DNA from: Nonomuraea cavernae
Lineage (GTDB): Bacteria > Actinomycetota > Actinomycetes > Streptosporangiales > Streptosporangiaceae
Reading direction: 5' to 3'
Assembly (NCBI RefSeq): GCF_014646355.1
Contig: NZ_BMNH01000046.1
Location: 1 to 42,925 of the forward strand
Length of the DNA stretch: 42,925 nucleotides
Shown here: in pieces, positions 42,348 through 42,925 of the stretch
Position numbering within the stretch: the first letter of the stretch is position 1
How the letters are laid out: each line of letters starts with the position of its first letter
The notes under the pieces: generated by a model
Told to the model about the DNA's origin: nothing
Databases searched by the model: none
Seen by the model: only the letters and a program-made list of their open reading frames with translations
Made by a program: the position numbers and the translations under genes

Positions 42348-42925
42348 GTGCGGTTGCGATACTCCTACCGGATCGACCCGACGCCGGGTCAGCGCCTCGC
42401 GCTGGCACGGGCATTCGGGTGCGCGCGGGTGGTGTTCAACGACGCATTGCGGATGCGCAACGACGCGCAGCACAACGGGCTGCCGTTCGTGACCGACGCC
42501 GATCTATCGGCCGCAGTGATCACCGAGGCGAAGAAGCGCCCGGAGCGGGCATGGCTTTGCGAGGTTTCGGCCGTCGTGTTGCAGCAGGCATTGGCCGACT
42601 GCACCACGGCGTTCCGCAACTTCTTCTCCTCAGTCTCCGGCAAACGGAAAGGCCCGAAGATCGCCCCGCCCCGATACCGGTCGAAGAAGGACAACCGGCA
42701 GGCGATCCGCTTCACCAAGAACGCCCGATTCAAGATCACCGAGGGCGGGAAACTGTCCCTGCCGAAGATCGGCGACATCGCGGTCCGCTGGTCGCGGGAC
42801 CTTCCCTCCGAGCCGTCCAGTGTCACCGTGATCAAAGACGCCGCCGGGCGGTATTTCGCCTCATTCGTCGTCCAGGTCACCGAGACGGCGTTGCCGAAGG
42901 TAGCGGCCGCCACCGGCATCGATCT
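42348..42925 (+). mobile_element. tnpB: IS605-type TnpB, N-terminal part (runs off right edge)
   Basis: 192 complete codons are visible from GTG at 42348 (VRLRYSYRIDPTPGQRLALA). The N-terminal wedge/REC-type region (FGCARVVFNDALRMRN, SAVVLQQALADCTTAFRNFF, GKRKGPKIAPPRYRSKK) is typical of TnpB, the RNA-guided nuclease related to Cas12. The RuvC and zinc-ribbon parts and the omega RNA at the right end lie outside the window. TATGCT at 42336-42341 suggests a leaderless message beginning at the GTG. Confidence 0.9.

Overview
The window is high-GC actinobacterial chromosome. Dense operons, GTG/TTG starts, 1-8 base gene overlaps, leaderless-looking promoters, a SigB-type promoter and the protein families present all fit a Streptosporangiaceae-like soil actinomycete (for example a Nonomuraea or Streptosporangium relative). 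That assignment is an inference from style and content; no rRNA or tRNA gene is visible.

Layout. 1-170: 3' end of an IS transposase. 0.3-3.3 kb: SRPBCC protein, YCII/DGPF protein, ECF42-type sigma factor and a DinB-like protein. 3.4-5.2 kb: NarL-type two-component pair. 5.2-8.3 kb: MFS exporter and hemerythrin-like gene, divergent from a regulator made of two fused MarR domains, with phased repeats between them. 8.4 kb: methionine aminopeptidase remnant. 8.7-13.6 kb: an XRE regulator followed by a small protein, an AlkA-like glycosylase, a B12-type radical SAM enzyme, a dTMP-kinase-like protein and a NUDIX hydrolase. This looks like an uncharacterised nucleotide or nucleic-acid-chemistry cassette. 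13.9-21.4 kb: narGHJI nitrate reductase with an HPP-family membrane protein in the place where a NarK transporter might be expected. 21.5-22.3 kb: MerR regulator operon. 22.3-25.8 kb: orphan ABC-2-type permease divergent from an OmpR/VanS-like two-component pair. 25.8-31.7 kb: stressosome operon rsbR-rsbS-rsbT with an ATPase-PP2C protein, a hybrid histidine kinase and a REC-GAF-PP2C phosphatase. 31.9 kb: PRC-barrel gene behind a SigB-type promoter. 32.6-35.0 kb: UvrA paralogue. 35.0-35.9 kb: arginase family. 35.9-42.9 kb: accessory zone with four decayed genes (WYL regulator, epoxide hydrolase, P1B ATPase, methyltransferase), MarR-DoxX, an ArsR-arsenate reductase fusion with a VOC protein, a methyltransferase-TetR pair and an IS605-type element running off the right edge.

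Working together. The nar operon would let the cell respire nitrate under low oxygen, and the HPP protein is a candidate nitrite or nitrate carrier. The stressosome operon encodes a sensor core whose RsbT switch probably feeds the fused kinase and phosphatases rather than a locally encoded anti-sigma factor. The 8.7-13.6 kb cassette and the wiring of the stressosome operon are the least explained parts. The 36-42 kb region shows repeated deletion-type gene decay beside mobile DNA.
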